Source: Christensenella sp. UBA5327
GTDB lineage: Bacteria; Bacillota; Clostridia; Christensenellales; Aristaeellaceae
Reading direction: 5' to 3'
DNA: 38,838 nt
NCBI GenBank assembly: GCA_002411105.1
Contig: DHQX01000037.1
Coordinates: 1 to 38,838 of the forward strand
Shown: one piece after another, positions 31,743-38,838 of the stretch
Numbering within the stretch: the first letter of the stretch is position 1
How the letters are laid out: each line of letters begins with the position of its first letter
Program-made: the position numbers and the translations under genes
The notes under the pieces: model-generated
The model's database searches: none
What the model was told of the DNA's origin: nothing
The model's input: only the letters and a program-made list of their open reading frames with translations

Positions 31743-32150
31743 CTAAATTTTCCTGATGATCTGATAAAACACAATCCCCGTGCTGATCAAAACCAGCGTC
31801 AACACCACGAAGAGCAATATCTCATTCACCGATGACGCCGTCATCATCACAAACAAGGCTGCCATCAACAGCAGATTGATGAGCACGGCGATCAAGAGCT
31901 TCTTGTTGCTTTTCACCACGTTGGTGCTTTCGTCCAGGTGCCTGATCATGGCTTCGTCTCCTTTCAGCAGCGTATCCAGGCTGACGCCATAGAGTTCGCC
32001 CAGCCGGATGACGCTGATGATGTCAGGGAAGTTTCGTTCATTCTCCCAGTTGGATATTGACTGCCGGGAAACCAGAATCTTCTCTGCCACCTGTTCCTGC
32101 GTGAGCCCCGCCTGGGCGCGGGCTGCTTTTAGTTTCGCTCCGATCTGCAT
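31743..32150 (-). CDS. Membrane-tethered XRE-family transcriptional regulator
   Basis: 135 residues. Residues 1-65 are an HTH_3 domain: IGAKLKAARAQAGLTQEQVA, then LVSRQSISNWENERNFPDII. A charged linker leads to two membrane helices, about 83-103 (KLLIAVLINLLLMAALFVMM) and 110-130 (ILLFVVLTLVLISTGIVFYQ). A DNA-binding head on a two-helix membrane anchor fits a regulator that senses an envelope signal. The ATG at 32150 has a GGAGG site. A GGATGG/CCATCC inverted repeat (32190-32195 and 32206-32211) lies upstream and could be its operator. Confidence 0.9.
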   Translation of the reverse strand: MQIGAKLKAARAQAGLTQEQVAEKILVSRQSISNWENERNFPDIISVIRLGELYGVSLDTLLKGDEAMIRHLDESTNVVKSNKKLLIAVLINLLLMAALFVMMTASSVNEILLFVVLTLVLISTGIVFYQIIRKI

Positions 32151-32230
32151 GGGAGGCCTCCTTCTTGCTGATCATCCTCATGTTCCCATGGATGGCGGCT
32201 TTCGTCCATCCAAAGGCTTTGACATCAAGG

Positions 32231-32281
32231 GAAAAAGCCCCGGACAACGCCGTCAAAACGCTTTGACATGGGGCTTTTTTC
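32231..32281. terminator. Bidirectional terminator with nested hairpin
   Basis: Outer arms AAAAAGCCCC (32232-32241) and GGGGCTTTTT (32270-32279) enclose an inner hairpin, GTCAAA-ACGC-TTTGAC (32252-32267). A- and T-runs on both sides allow termination of the DUF1015 operon on the minus strand and of any plus-strand transcript. Confidence 0.8.
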
Positions 32282-32305
32282 TTGAGTTTCTTTGCAAAAC
32301 GGCTA

Positions 32306-33538
32306 TTAGCCTGGGCCGATGCGCCGGGCTTCCAGATAGAAGCGCTTTTCGTTGGCCTCCCCCATGGAGAAGGTCTTGCGGGGCAGGCGGCCGGCCTGCT
32401 GCACGGTGGGGAACAGCCGATCCTTGGGGAAATCCGGCATTAGGATGCCGGTGCCGCCCTGTGCCGCGGCGATCTCCCGCAGCGCTTCGGTTCCGTGCAC
32501 ATAGTCCAGGGACAGGCCCGCCTCATCCAGCAGTTTTTGCACGGCATCGGTGACCAGGCTGCCCGCCGGGGGGTCAAGCGCAAGGGGCAGGTCTTCCTCC
32601 CCGCCGATGAGCACGATGTCAGGCGTCTTTTGATCCCCGAGGGGGTGGAGGGGTGTCAGCACCTCCAGCAGACGCTGCCGGTTCACGCCAAATGCCATCC
32701 GGTGGATGGGCTCAAACAGCAGGGCGGGGCTGTGCAGGTTCACCATTTCCACCAGCGCGAAGCGGGCGGGGTGGTGCTGCTGCTGGTGCAAGGTTAGCTT
32801 TTTCTTTTGCTTCTCCCAGGAAGCCTTGGCCGCGGCCAGGGAGTGATTGCCATCCCCCACCGCCAACAGCAAGCCGCCGGGCGCCAGCTGCCCCTTCAGC
32901 TCAGTCAGAGTCTGTGCCAGCTGTGCCTGGTCACGGGAGTCAGACACCTGCCAACCTTTGATATGTCCGCCCTGCATCATGAGCGCTATGTCATACACGC
33001 TTGGCAGGGCCTGGCGTCTTTCATACAGCGGACCCAGGAGGCGGTCCTCCGGGTCATCAATCAGCAGCATCACGTGGGACAGCTCCAGGGCGGATTGCTC
33101 CCGCACCGCAAGGCGCGGCGGGATACGGTCAAGCACAGTTTCTTCCGTGGCCCGGATCAGGGAGCGGCTGCCCGGCTGATAGTCATACTCCTCCAGATCA
33201 ACCATGACCACAAGCCCCACGCGCTTGCCTGACTGGGTTTGGCGCTCCACCAGCACAAAACTGTCCTGAAGGGGGGTGAACATGTCCCTCTCCAGATACG
33301 AGGACATGGTCTGGTGCACCTGACGGCTGCGGGCCTCGGTCTGCTTCAGGAAAGCCTCCGGCACAATCAGCCGCAGGGTGGAGGGATGGTCGCCAATCTC
33401 CCTTTCCGCCGCCAGCCACACCTCCGGCTGGGAGGTGTATTGGTCAAGCGCCACCACTGGCCAGAAGCGGTTCAGGTATTGAGCCCGCGGCAGCAGGATC
33501 TCCCCCGGCCGAATGCCAAGCCTGTGCCAGTCCGTCAT
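32306..33538 (-). CDS. DUF1015 family protein
   Basis: 410 residues of the DUF1015 family, full length for the clostridial version. Recognisable pieces are VVALDQYTSQPEVWLAAER near 28, LLLAVGDGNHSLAAAKASWE near 225 and ARFALVEMVNLHSPALLFEP near 258. The GDGNHS segment looks like an active-site or ligand loop. No activity is known to me. It is often found next to serine biosynthesis genes, as here: it starts 23 bases after serA with an AGGAGGAG site and is the last gene of serC-serA-DUF1015. Confidence 0.9.
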   Translation of the reverse strand: MTDWHRLGIRPGEILLPRAQYLNRFWPVVALDQYTSQPEVWLAAEREIGDHPSTLRLIVPEAFLKQTEARSRQVHQTMSSYLERDMFTPLQDSFVLVERQTQSGKRVGLVVMVDLEEYDYQPGSRSLIRATEETVLDRIPPRLAVREQSALELSHVMLLIDDPEDRLLGPLYERRQALPSVYDIALMMQGGHIKGWQVSDSRDQAQLAQTLTELKGQLAPGGLLLAVGDGNHSLAAAKASWEKQKKKLTLHQQQHHPARFALVEMVNLHSPALLFEPIHRMAFGVNRQRLLEVLTPLHPLGDQKTPDIVLIGGEEDLPLALDPPAGSLVTDAVQKLLDEAGLSLDYVHGTEALREIAAAQGGTGILMPDFPKDRLFPTVQQAGRLPRKTFSMGEANEKRFYLEARRIGPG

Positions 33539-33561
33539 GCCTTCTCCTCCTCAAACATGGT

Positions 33562-34752
33562 CTATAGGGGTTCCTCCCGGCCGTAAATCACCCGCACCTT
33601 GAGGATGTCAGGCTGGGAGGACAGCTGCATCGCAAAATCCCGCAGCACATTCACCGGCACGTCAAACAGCGCACAGGCCACGCCCCCCCGGCTGGCGGAC
33701 ACCATCTGGTCGATGTTGATGTTCGCCTCGCCAAACAGGGTGGTGATCTTGCTGAGAATGCCCGGCACATTGCGGTGCAGCACCATCACCCGGGTGGGGT
33801 AGATGGCCTTGCCCAGGGAGATGGCGGGAAAGTTCACGGAGTTCGTGATGTTGCCGTTGTTCAGGTAGTCCGCCGCCTGGCGCGCGGCCATGACAGCGCA
33901 GTTCTCCTCCGCCTCCTCTGTCGCGGCGCCCAGGTGGGGAATCACCAGGGTGTTGGGAAACTGCATCACCTCTTCGTTGGCAAAGTCGGTCACATAACGG
34001 CGTATCTGCCCGCTGTTCAATGCGGCCTCCACCGCCCGCTCGTCCACCAGCTGGTCCCGGGCGAAATTCAGCAACACCACCCCCGGCTTCATGCGCCCGA
34101 TCTGCTCAGCCCCCAGATAACCCCGGGTGCCTTCCATCAGCGGGATGTGGATGGTGATGTAATCGCACTCCTCCAGCAGCTCTGTCAGCTGGGTCACGTG
34201 GTGCACCGATCGGGACAGCTTCAGCGCGTATTCGATGGAGATGTAGGGGTCAAACCCCATCACCTCCATGCCCATGCTGATGGCGGCGTTGGCCACCAGG
34301 TGCCCCACCGCGCCAAGGCCGATCACCCCAAGCCTGCGCCCCTTGATTTCGGTGCCGGAAAAGGCCTTTTTGCCTGCCTCAACGCGGGACGAGATCTGGC
34401 TGTCCGCCGGCTGGCCGCGCACCCAGTTGATGCCGCCCACCACATCCCGGGCCGCCATAAGCATGCCCGCCACCACCAGCTCCGCCACTGCGTTGGCATT
34501 GGCCCCCGGGGTGTTGAACACCACGATGCCCTGGTTGGTGCAGCGCTCCAGCGGGATGTTGTTCACCCCTGCCCCCGCCCGGGCGATGGCGCGCAGCCGC
34601 GGGGGCAGCGCCATCGCGTGAAGATCGGCTGAGCGCACCAGCCACAGGTCGCAGGCCATGGGGTCTGACACCTGGGTGAAGTTGGTCGTCAACTCAGCCA
34701 GCCCCTTGGGGGAAATGTTATTCAGGGTCGCTACATTCCGCTGCTTCATCAT
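33562..34752 (-). CDS. serA: D-3-phosphoglycerate dehydrogenase
   Basis: 396 residues. It oxidises 3-phosphoglycerate to 3-phosphohydroxypyruvate with NAD+, the first step of serine synthesis. The dinucleotide fold shows RLGVIGLGAVGHLVANAAIS near 140-160, the catalytic arginine region LLNFARDQLVDE near 230 and the catalytic His in VIPHLGAATEEAEEN near 272. The C-terminal 75 residues are an ACT domain (ILSKITTLFGEANINIDQM) that may bind serine for feedback. It lacks the longer middle domain of type I enzymes. The start overlaps the serC stop as ATGATGA, so the pair is translationally coupled. ATG 34752 or 34749 are both possible. Confidence 0.95.
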   Translation of the reverse strand: MMKQRNVATLNNISPKGLAELTTNFTQVSDPMACDLWLVRSADLHAMALPPRLRAIARAGAGVNNIPLERCTNQGIVVFNTPGANANAVAELVVAGMLMAARDVVGGINWVRGQPADSQISSRVEAGKKAFSGTEIKGRRLGVIGLGAVGHLVANAAISMGMEVMGFDPYISIEYALKLSRSVHHVTQLTELLEECDYITIHIPLMEGTRGYLGAEQIGRMKPGVVLLNFARDQLVDERAVEAALNSGQIRRYVTDFANEEVMQFPNTLVIPHLGAATEEAEENCAVMAARQAADYLNNGNITNSVNFPAISLGKAIYPTRVMVLHRNVPGILSKITTLFGEANINIDQMVSASRGGVACALFDVPVNVLRDFAMQLSSQPDILKVRVIYGREEPL

Positions 34753-35831
34753 GTCCTTGCCCTCTCAAACGACGCCATGTAGTCAACCAGCGCCTCCACG
34801 CCCTCAATGGTCATGGCGTTATACAGGCTGGCCCGCATCCCGCCCACCAGGCGGTGGCCCTTGAGCCCCGATAGCCCCGCCGCCTCAGCCCCCTTGACAA
34901 ATTCCGTGTCAAGGGCCTTATCGCCGGTGACAAAGGTGATGTTCATCAAAGACCGGCTGCCGGGGGCTGCGGTGGCTTTGAACAAGGCGCTCTGATCCAG
35001 GTAGTCATACAAAATCCCGGCCTTGCGCCGGTTGATCTGCGCCATTGCCTCAAGCCCGCCCAGGCCTTTGAGCCATTTCAATACCTTGCCAAAGATATAG
35101 ATGGCGTAGCTGGGCGGGGTATTGTAGAGGGAATGCGCCTTGAGGTGGGTGTCATAGCGCATCATCAGGGGCACAAAGCCCGGCAAATGCTCCCTTATCA
35201 GGTCTTTTCGGACGATCACCATGGTCAGCCCCGCGATCCCCATGTTTTTTTGAGCGCCTGCATAGATCAGGCCAAAGCGCCTGACGTCCAGGGGCTCCGA
35301 GAGAATGCAGGAGGACATATCGCTCACCAGGGGAATATCCCCGGTGTCAGGCAGCGCTTCAAAACGGGTGCCATAGATGGTGTTGTTCTGGCACAGGTGC
35401 ACATAGTCAGCGTCCGGCCGCAGCGCAAGCCCCGCCAGACTGGGAATCCGGCTGAAGTGCTCCCCCTCCCCCGTGGCGGCGACCCGCACGTCCAGGTACT
35501 TGGCCGCTTCCTCCGCCGCCTTGGCTGCCCAAACGCCAGTATTGATAAAATCCGCCTTGCCGTTTTTTGACAGGTTCATGGGAACCATTGAAAACTGCAG
35601 GCTGGCCCCGCCCTGGAGAAACAGCACCGCATAGTCCTCCGGGATGCCCGCCAGATCTCTGAGATCCTTTTCAGCCTCCTGGATGATCCCCTCAAACACC
35701 GCGCCGCGGTGGCTCATCTCCATCACCGACATGCCGCTTGAGCGGTAATCCAGCATCTCCGCGGCTGCCTCACGCAAAACCGCCTCCGGCAGACAGGCTG
35801 GCCCCGCGCTGAAATTATGAATCCTGCCCAT
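34749..35831 (-). CDS. serC: Phosphoserine aminotransferase
   Basis: 360 residues, the family length. It converts 3-phosphohydroxypyruvate and glutamate to phosphoserine with PLP. Motifs are HNFSAGPACLPEAVLREAA at the start, FLQGGASLQFSMVPMNL near 72 (phosphate-binding), and the PLP lysine in IYAGAQKNMGIAG near 190, followed by GLTMVIVRKDL. I start at the ATG at 35831 after AGGAGG; a GTG three codons earlier abuts the ribosome binding site. It is the first gene of serC-serA-DUF1015. No serB is seen in the window. Confidence 0.95.
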   Translation of the reverse strand: MGRIHNFSAGPACLPEAVLREAAAEMLDYRSSGMSVMEMSHRGAVFEGIIQEAEKDLRDLAGIPEDYAVLFLQGGASLQFSMVPMNLSKNGKADFINTGVWAAKAAEEAAKYLDVRVAATGEGEHFSRIPSLAGLALRPDADYVHLCQNNTIYGTRFEALPDTGDIPLVSDMSSCILSEPLDVRRFGLIYAGAQKNMGIAGLTMVIVRKDLIREHLPGFVPLMMRYDTHLKAHSLYNTPPSYAIYIFGKVLKWLKGLGGLEAMAQINRRKAGILYDYLDQSALFKATAAPGSRSLMNITFVTGDKALDTEFVKGAEAAGLSGLKGHRLVGGMRASLYNAMTIEGVEALVDYMASFERART

Positions 35832-35886
35832 GCTTTCCACGCCTCCTCTTTCATGCTCAACCAGGCCCTTTAATCCCCCAGGTTGG

Positions 35887-35915
35887 ACTATACTTTCGGG
35901 GGAAGGAATTGTCCA
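35887..35915 (-). promoter_or_regulatory. Sigma-A promoter for serC-serA-DUF1015
   Basis: On the minus strand, TGGACA (35910-35915), 17 bases, then TATAGT (35887-35892). The rest of the 35832-36121 gap holds this promoter, the rpmB promoter and an AT-rich stretch at 35930-35970 with no feature I can name. Confidence 0.7.
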
Positions 35916-36025
35916 TCGTCAGAACAGGTATTATTATCATATATACCCTTTTTAAACATATTTGCGCTTCCTGCCTGGCGCGTCCGGCAAAACCGGAAAA
36001 ACCATAAATCTTCCTCATTTCGCGC

Positions 36026-36054
36026 TTGCCTTAATTTCTTCTCTATGGTATATT
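36026..36054 (+). promoter_or_regulatory. Probable promoter for rpmB
   Basis: TTGCCT (36026-36031), 17 bases, then TATATT (36049-36054). The transcript would have a leader of about 60 bases. Confidence 0.65.
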
Positions 36055-36073
36055 ACTTAGGCTGTCATCATAC

Positions 36074-36110
36074 CGCGGCAGGCAGGCCGCGGGAGATTGA
36101 CCCTGCAGGG
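36074..36110 (+). promoter_or_regulatory. Structured rpmB leader
   Basis: Two palindromes lie in the leader. CCGCGG-CAGGCAGG-CCGCGG (36074-36093) can fold as a 6-base stem. CCCTGCAGGG (36101-36110) ends within the purine-rich ribosome binding site GGGAGGG. Pairing there could limit ribosome access, as in ribosomal protein autoregulation; this is inference. Confidence 0.4.
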
Positions 36111-36121
36111 AGGGATAAAAG

Positions 36122-36340
36122 ATGGGAAAATTCTGTCAAGTTTGCGAAAAGGGCCTGATGAGCGGGCATAAGGTCAGCCACTCCAACCGCAAGAGCAACC
36201 GCACCTGGGCGCCCAACGTCCAGAACATCCGCGTGGTCAAGGAAGGCCGCCCGATGCGGCTGAACGTGTGCACCCGTTGCCTCAGAAGCGGCAACGTGCA
36301 GCGCGCCATGCCCAGGATGCGTGCGGACAATCAGGCCTGA
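36122..36340 (+). CDS. rpmB: 50S ribosomal protein bL28
   Basis: 72 residues. It begins MGKFCQVCEKGLMSGHKVSH and contains SNRKSNRTWAPNVQ and CTRCLRSGNVQ, which match bL28 throughout. The cysteine pairs C5/C8 and C49/C52 form the zinc-ribbon (C+) version of the protein. It is about ten residues longer than the usual 62 because of a C-terminal tail (MPRMRADNQA). It is a structural protein of the large ribosomal subunit. It is a single gene with its own promoter and terminator. Confidence 0.97.
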   Translation: MGKFCQVCEKGLMSGHKVSHSNRKSNRTWAPNVQNIRVVKEGRPMRLNVCTRCLRSGNVQRAMPRMRADNQA

Positions 36341-36356
36341 CGCCGGTTTTCGCGCG

Positions 36357-36388
36357 AAAGCCGCCCCGGATAGATGGGGCGGCTTTTT
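36357..36388 (+). terminator. Intrinsic terminator after rpmB
   Basis: The arms AAAGCCGCCCC (36357-36367) and GGGGCGGCTTT (36376-36386) with an 8-base loop are followed by TT, giving a TTTTT run overall. It lies 17 bases after the stop codon. Confidence 0.9.
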
Positions 36389-36413
36389 GTGTGGGGCAGG
36401 CTGCCCCGCTTTA

Positions 36414-36442
36414 TTGCAAGTGCTTCCTTTGCACAGTATAAT
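36414..36442 (+). promoter_or_regulatory. Consensus sigma-A promoter for ychF
   Basis: TTGCAA (36414-36419), 17 bases, then the perfect TATAAT (36437-36442). This sits inside an upstream extension of the ychF frame and shows that the extension is not coding. Confidence 0.85.
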
Positions 36443-36472
36443 GGATCTGTTGATCGAGAGGAGATACTGAGA

Positions 36473-37570
36473 ATGAAACTTGGCATTGTGGGGCTACCCA
36501 ATGTGGGCAAGAGCGCGCTGTTCAACGCCCTCACCAGCGCAGGCGCCCAGGCGACCAACTACCCTTTCAGCACCAAGGAATCCAACACCGGCATGGTGAG
36601 CGTGCCGGATCTGCGGGTGGAGGAGCTGGCAAAGATATACAAGCCGCGGAAGATCACCCACGCGGCCATTGAGTTTGTGGACATCGCCGGCTTGGTGCGG
36701 GGTGCCAGCCGGGGCGAGGGGCTGGGCAACCGCTTTTTGTCCAGCATCCGCGAGGTGGATGCCCTCATTCATGTGGTGCGCCTGTTTGAGGATGACAACG
36801 TGATGCATGTGGAGGGCTCGGTGGACCCCCTCAGGGACATGGAGACGCTCAACCTGGAGCTGATCTTCGCCGACATGGAAACCGTGCAGAAGCGCGGCGA
36901 GAAGGCCCAGAAGATGTTCAAAACCGGGGAGAAAAGGTATCAGGAAGAGGCGCAGCTGGCCGAAAAAGTGATGAAAACCCTGGATGAGGGCCAGCCGGCC
37001 CGGCTGTGCCCGCTGACTGATGAGGAGCGCGCCATCACCAAAACCTGGTTCTTGCTGACTGATAAGCCGGTGATCTATGCCGCCAACGTCGCAGAGAGCG
37101 ACCTGGGCAAAGACCCGGAAACCGTGCCGATGCTGAAGCAAACCCTGGATCAGGCAGCCAGCGAAAATGCCGAGGCCATGGTGATCAGCGCCCGGATTGA
37201 GGCGGAGATCGCCGACCTGCCCAAGGAGGAGAAGGCGCTGTTTATTGAGGAGCTGGGCATTGGCGAAAGCGGGCTGGACCGGCTGGTGAAGGCCAGCTAC
37301 CGCCTGCTGGGGCTGATCTCCTTCCTGACGGCGGGCGAGGACGAGTGCCGGGCCTGGACCATCACCCGGGGCACCAAGGCGCCCCAGGCTGCAGGGAAAA
37401 TCCACACCGATCTGGAGCGCGGCTTTATCCGCGCTGAGGTGGTGCCCTTTGACGCGCTCAAAGCCCATGGCAGCATGGCCGCCTGCAAGGAAAAGGGCCT
37501 GGTGCGCAGCGAAGGAAAAGATTATGTGATGCAGGACGGCGATGTGACGCTGATCCGCTTCAACGTGTAA
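36473..37570 (+). CDS. ychF: Redox-regulated ATPase YchF (Obg-like)
   Basis: 365 residues. A conserved P-loop protein that prefers ATP to GTP and associates with ribosomes. It starts MKLGIVGLPNVGKSALFNAL (G1), then has VDIAGLVRGASRGEGLGNRF (G3) and NVAESDL where GTPases have NKxD (about residue 202). A coiled-coil segment occupies about 125-170. The C-terminal TGS-like domain has FLTAGEDECRAWTITRGTKA and DLERGFIRAEV. I place the start at 36473, after GAGGAG and the promoter. The next gene begins 4 bases past its stop. Confidence 0.97.
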   Translation: MKLGIVGLPNVGKSALFNALTSAGAQATNYPFSTKESNTGMVSVPDLRVEELAKIYKPRKITHAAIEFVDIAGLVRGASRGEGLGNRFLSSIREVDALIHVVRLFEDDNVMHVEGSVDPLRDMETLNLELIFADMETVQKRGEKAQKMFKTGEKRYQEEAQLAEKVMKTLDEGQPARLCPLTDEERAITKTWFLLTDKPVIYAANVAESDLGKDPETVPMLKQTLDQAASENAEAMVISARIEAEIADLPKEEKALFIEELGIGESGLDRLVKASYRLLGLISFLTAGEDECRAWTITRGTKAPQAAGKIHTDLERGFIRAEVVPFDALKAHGSMAACKEKGLVRSEGKDYVMQDGDVTLIRFNV

Positions 37571-37574
37571 GGCC

Positions 37575-38585
37575 ATGGGCAGGATTGGTTTTTTCTTAAA
37601 GCGCCTGGCAAAGCTTGATACCAGGCGTTTCAGGGAGACTCTGGAGATGATCCGCAGCCAGACCGGGCGCAGCACGCCCTGGCTGTTGGCAGATCTGTTC
37701 ATCTGCGGCATCCGCTATAACGCCGGGTATATGGATTATATGATCGCCCGGATGGACCGCTTGAACCACGCCCAGCGCAGAACCGTCATCACCCGGGGGA
37801 TCAGTAACACGATCGTCAGGCGCATGAATGACAAGGAATACTGGCGCTATTTTGACGATAAAACCCTCTTCAACGCCACCTTCGCCCGCTGGGTGAAGCG
37901 GGGCTGGATGCGGGTGGACGCCAGCACCCGGCCCGAGGATCTGGCGGCCTTTTGCCAGGGGAAGGGCGCGCTTTTTGCCAAGCCCCTGGAAGGGTCAAGC
38001 GGGGTGGGCGTTGAAAGGCTTGAGCCGGAGGATTGCCAGGACGAGGCTGCGCTGCTGAAGCGCCTGCGGGAGAAGGGAGACTGCATCCTGGAGGAAGCCT
38101 TGGTGCAGCACCCCGCCTTGGCGCGGATCTACCCCGGTAGCGTCAACACCCTGCGCATCGCCACCCTGATTGGCGACAAGGAAGAGGGCATCGTCTATGC
38201 CTTCCTGCGCATCGGCAACGGCCGGGTGATGGACAACGTGGACTGCGGTGGCATGGCCGCCCGGGTGGATCTGGAAACCGGCCTGATCAACACCGTGGCG
38301 GCTGACAAGAAGGGGCATGAGTATGCCCGGCACCCGCTGACGGACGCCCCCATCACCGGTTTTCAGCTGCCCTGCTTTGAACAGGCCAAGCAGGCCTGCC
38401 TGGAGGCGATGCGGGTGATCCCCCAGCTGCGCTTTGTGGCATGGGATGTGGCCATCACGCCGGAGGGCCCCGAATTCATCGAGGGCAACTCCTTCCCCAG
38501 CCACGCGGTGCCTCAGTTCGCCGCCCACTACCCGGATGGCATTGGCATCCTGCCGGAATTTGAGCGTTTTATCTCCTTAAGCTGA
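37575..38585 (+). CDS. Sugar-transfer-associated ATP-grasp protein
   Basis: 336 residues. The N-terminal 110 residues are helical and basic. The ATP-grasp part has FAKPLEGSSGVGVERL near 135, ILEEALVQHPALARIYPGSV near 172, TLRIATL near 193 and the metal-binding end FVAWDVAITPEGPEFIEGNS near 290. It resembles the ATP-grasp family found in surface-polysaccharide and sugar-transfer loci, which join a carboxylate to an amine or similar nucleophile using ATP. The substrate is unknown. It follows ychF by 4 bases with an AAGG site, so it shares that transcript. Confidence 0.85.
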   Translation: MGRIGFFLKRLAKLDTRRFRETLEMIRSQTGRSTPWLLADLFICGIRYNAGYMDYMIARMDRLNHAQRRTVITRGISNTIVRRMNDKEYWRYFDDKTLFNATFARWVKRGWMRVDASTRPEDLAAFCQGKGALFAKPLEGSSGVGVERLEPEDCQDEAALLKRLREKGDCILEEALVQHPALARIYPGSVNTLRIATLIGDKEEGIVYAFLRIGNGRVMDNVDCGGMAARVDLETGLINTVAADKKGHEYARHPLTDAPITGFQLPCFEQAKQACLEAMRVIPQLRFVAWDVAITPEGPEFIEGNSFPSHAVPQFAAHYPDGIGILPEFERFISLS

Positions 38586-38670
38586 TCTGCCCGTCCCACC
38601 CTGATGCATGAATCCCTTCCCTTCATCCGTTAGATGACTGAACACAGTCTTGGCAAAAGGAGTGAACAAG

Positions 38671-38838
38671 ATGGATCTGTTGAAAACGCTGTTGGTCTAT
38701 ATGACCGTTTTGCTGACTTCGGGGGTGGCCCAGATGCCGGCCTTGACCCCGATGCCCACTCAGCTGATCACCCCCACCCCCATCGTAACCGCCAGCCCCA
38801 CCCCCGCGCAGGCCACCTATACGCCCCCGCCTGTGCCC
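38671..38838 (+). CDS. Pro/Thr-rich exported protein (partial, runs off right edge)
   Basis: The open frame of 56 codons to the edge starts at an ATG preceded by AAAGGAG. Residues 1-20 (MDLLKTLLVYMTVLLTSGVA) look like a signal peptide or membrane anchor. The rest is a low-complexity run of Pro, Thr, Ala and Met (TPMPTQ, TPTPIV, ASPTPAQ), typical of an extracellular linker. I cannot name the family; the functional domain lies beyond the window. The 85 bases before it show no terminator for the previous gene, though a weak GACTG/CAGTC hairpin is present. Confidence 0.65.
   Translation, partial: MDLLKTLLVYMTVLLTSGVAQMPALTPMPTQLITPTPIVTASPTPAQATYTPPPVP

Noticed and set aside
36374..36472. N-terminal extension of ychF
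   Set aside because: It contains part of the rpmB terminator and a consensus promoter; YchF proteins begin with the MKLGIVGLPNVGK segment.
36494..37711. A 405-codon minus-strand open frame across ychF
   Set aside because: It is antisense to a clear ychF gene and has random-looking composition.
1..38838. CRISPR arrays, tRNA or rRNA genes, insertion sequences, prophage genes
   Set aside because: I saw no repeat-spacer pattern, cloverleaf, rRNA segment, transposase or phage structural gene when reading the intergenic gaps and frames.

Overview
The window looks like a chromosomal segment of a GC-rich anaerobic member of the Bacillota, most likely class Clostridia. The signs are a zinc-ribbon bL28 ribosomal protein, ppdK, two DegV proteins, [FeFe]-hydrogenase signalling genes, a PIN-PhoH ATPase, RecO, consensus sigma-A promoters, strong AGGAGG ribosome binding sites and many U-tract hairpin terminators. 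Solute-binding and VWA proteins with AxA-type rather than lipoprotein signal peptides, and a Pro/Thr-rich secreted protein at the right edge, remind me of Christensenellales-like lineages; that placement is an impression only. I saw no rRNA, tRNA, CRISPR array, insertion sequence or prophage.

Layout. (1) 1-2500, minus: an RbsA-type ATPase and RbsC-type permease of a CUT2 sugar importer, visibly AT-richer than the rest. (2) 2626-6426, minus: a CUT1 sugar importer operon (binding protein, two permeases, no ATPase) ending in a PIG-L deacetylase. (3) 6510-8708, plus: an intergenic nested inverted repeat holding two head-to-head consensus DnaA boxes, then an unknown membrane-anchored protein and a PIN-PhoH ATPase. 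(4) 8770-10471, minus: degV-recO. (5) 10486-15143, minus: the most interesting locus, a four-gene operon with a NuoE-like [2Fe-2S] protein, a PAS-fused [FeFe]-hydrogenase of the sensory (group C) type, a SpoIIE/PP2C phosphatase with an extra C-terminal domain, and a second [FeFe]-hydrogenase of group B type. (6) 15174-22614, minus: degV, pyridoxal/pyridoxamine kinase, ZIP transporter, SNF2 helicase and a secreted VWA protein, probably one operon. (7) 22653-26382, plus: a HAD-IIA phosphatase and pyruvate phosphate dikinase. (8) 26478-29603, minus: a tandem class II aldolase, an SDR and a TIM-barrel isomerase, with a divergent M42 peptidase to 30689. (9) 30740-32150, minus: a GNAT acetyltransferase, then a membrane-tethered XRE regulator with a small membrane partner. 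(10) 32306-35915, minus: serC-serA-DUF1015. (11) 36026-38838, plus: rpmB, ychF, a sugar-transfer-associated ATP-grasp protein and a truncated Pro/Thr-rich exported protein.

How the genes work together. The hydrogenase locus has no electron-bifurcating subunits and no maturases. Its phosphatase overlaps the PAS-hydrogenase gene, so the best reading is redox or H2 sensing that feeds a phosphatase output; this is inferred from sequence and known family associations. The CUT1 operon couples glycan uptake with a likely N-deacetylase. The aldolase/SDR/isomerase set looks like a small sugar or polyol catabolic operon. The serC-serA pair makes serine. PPDK links pyruvate and PEP.
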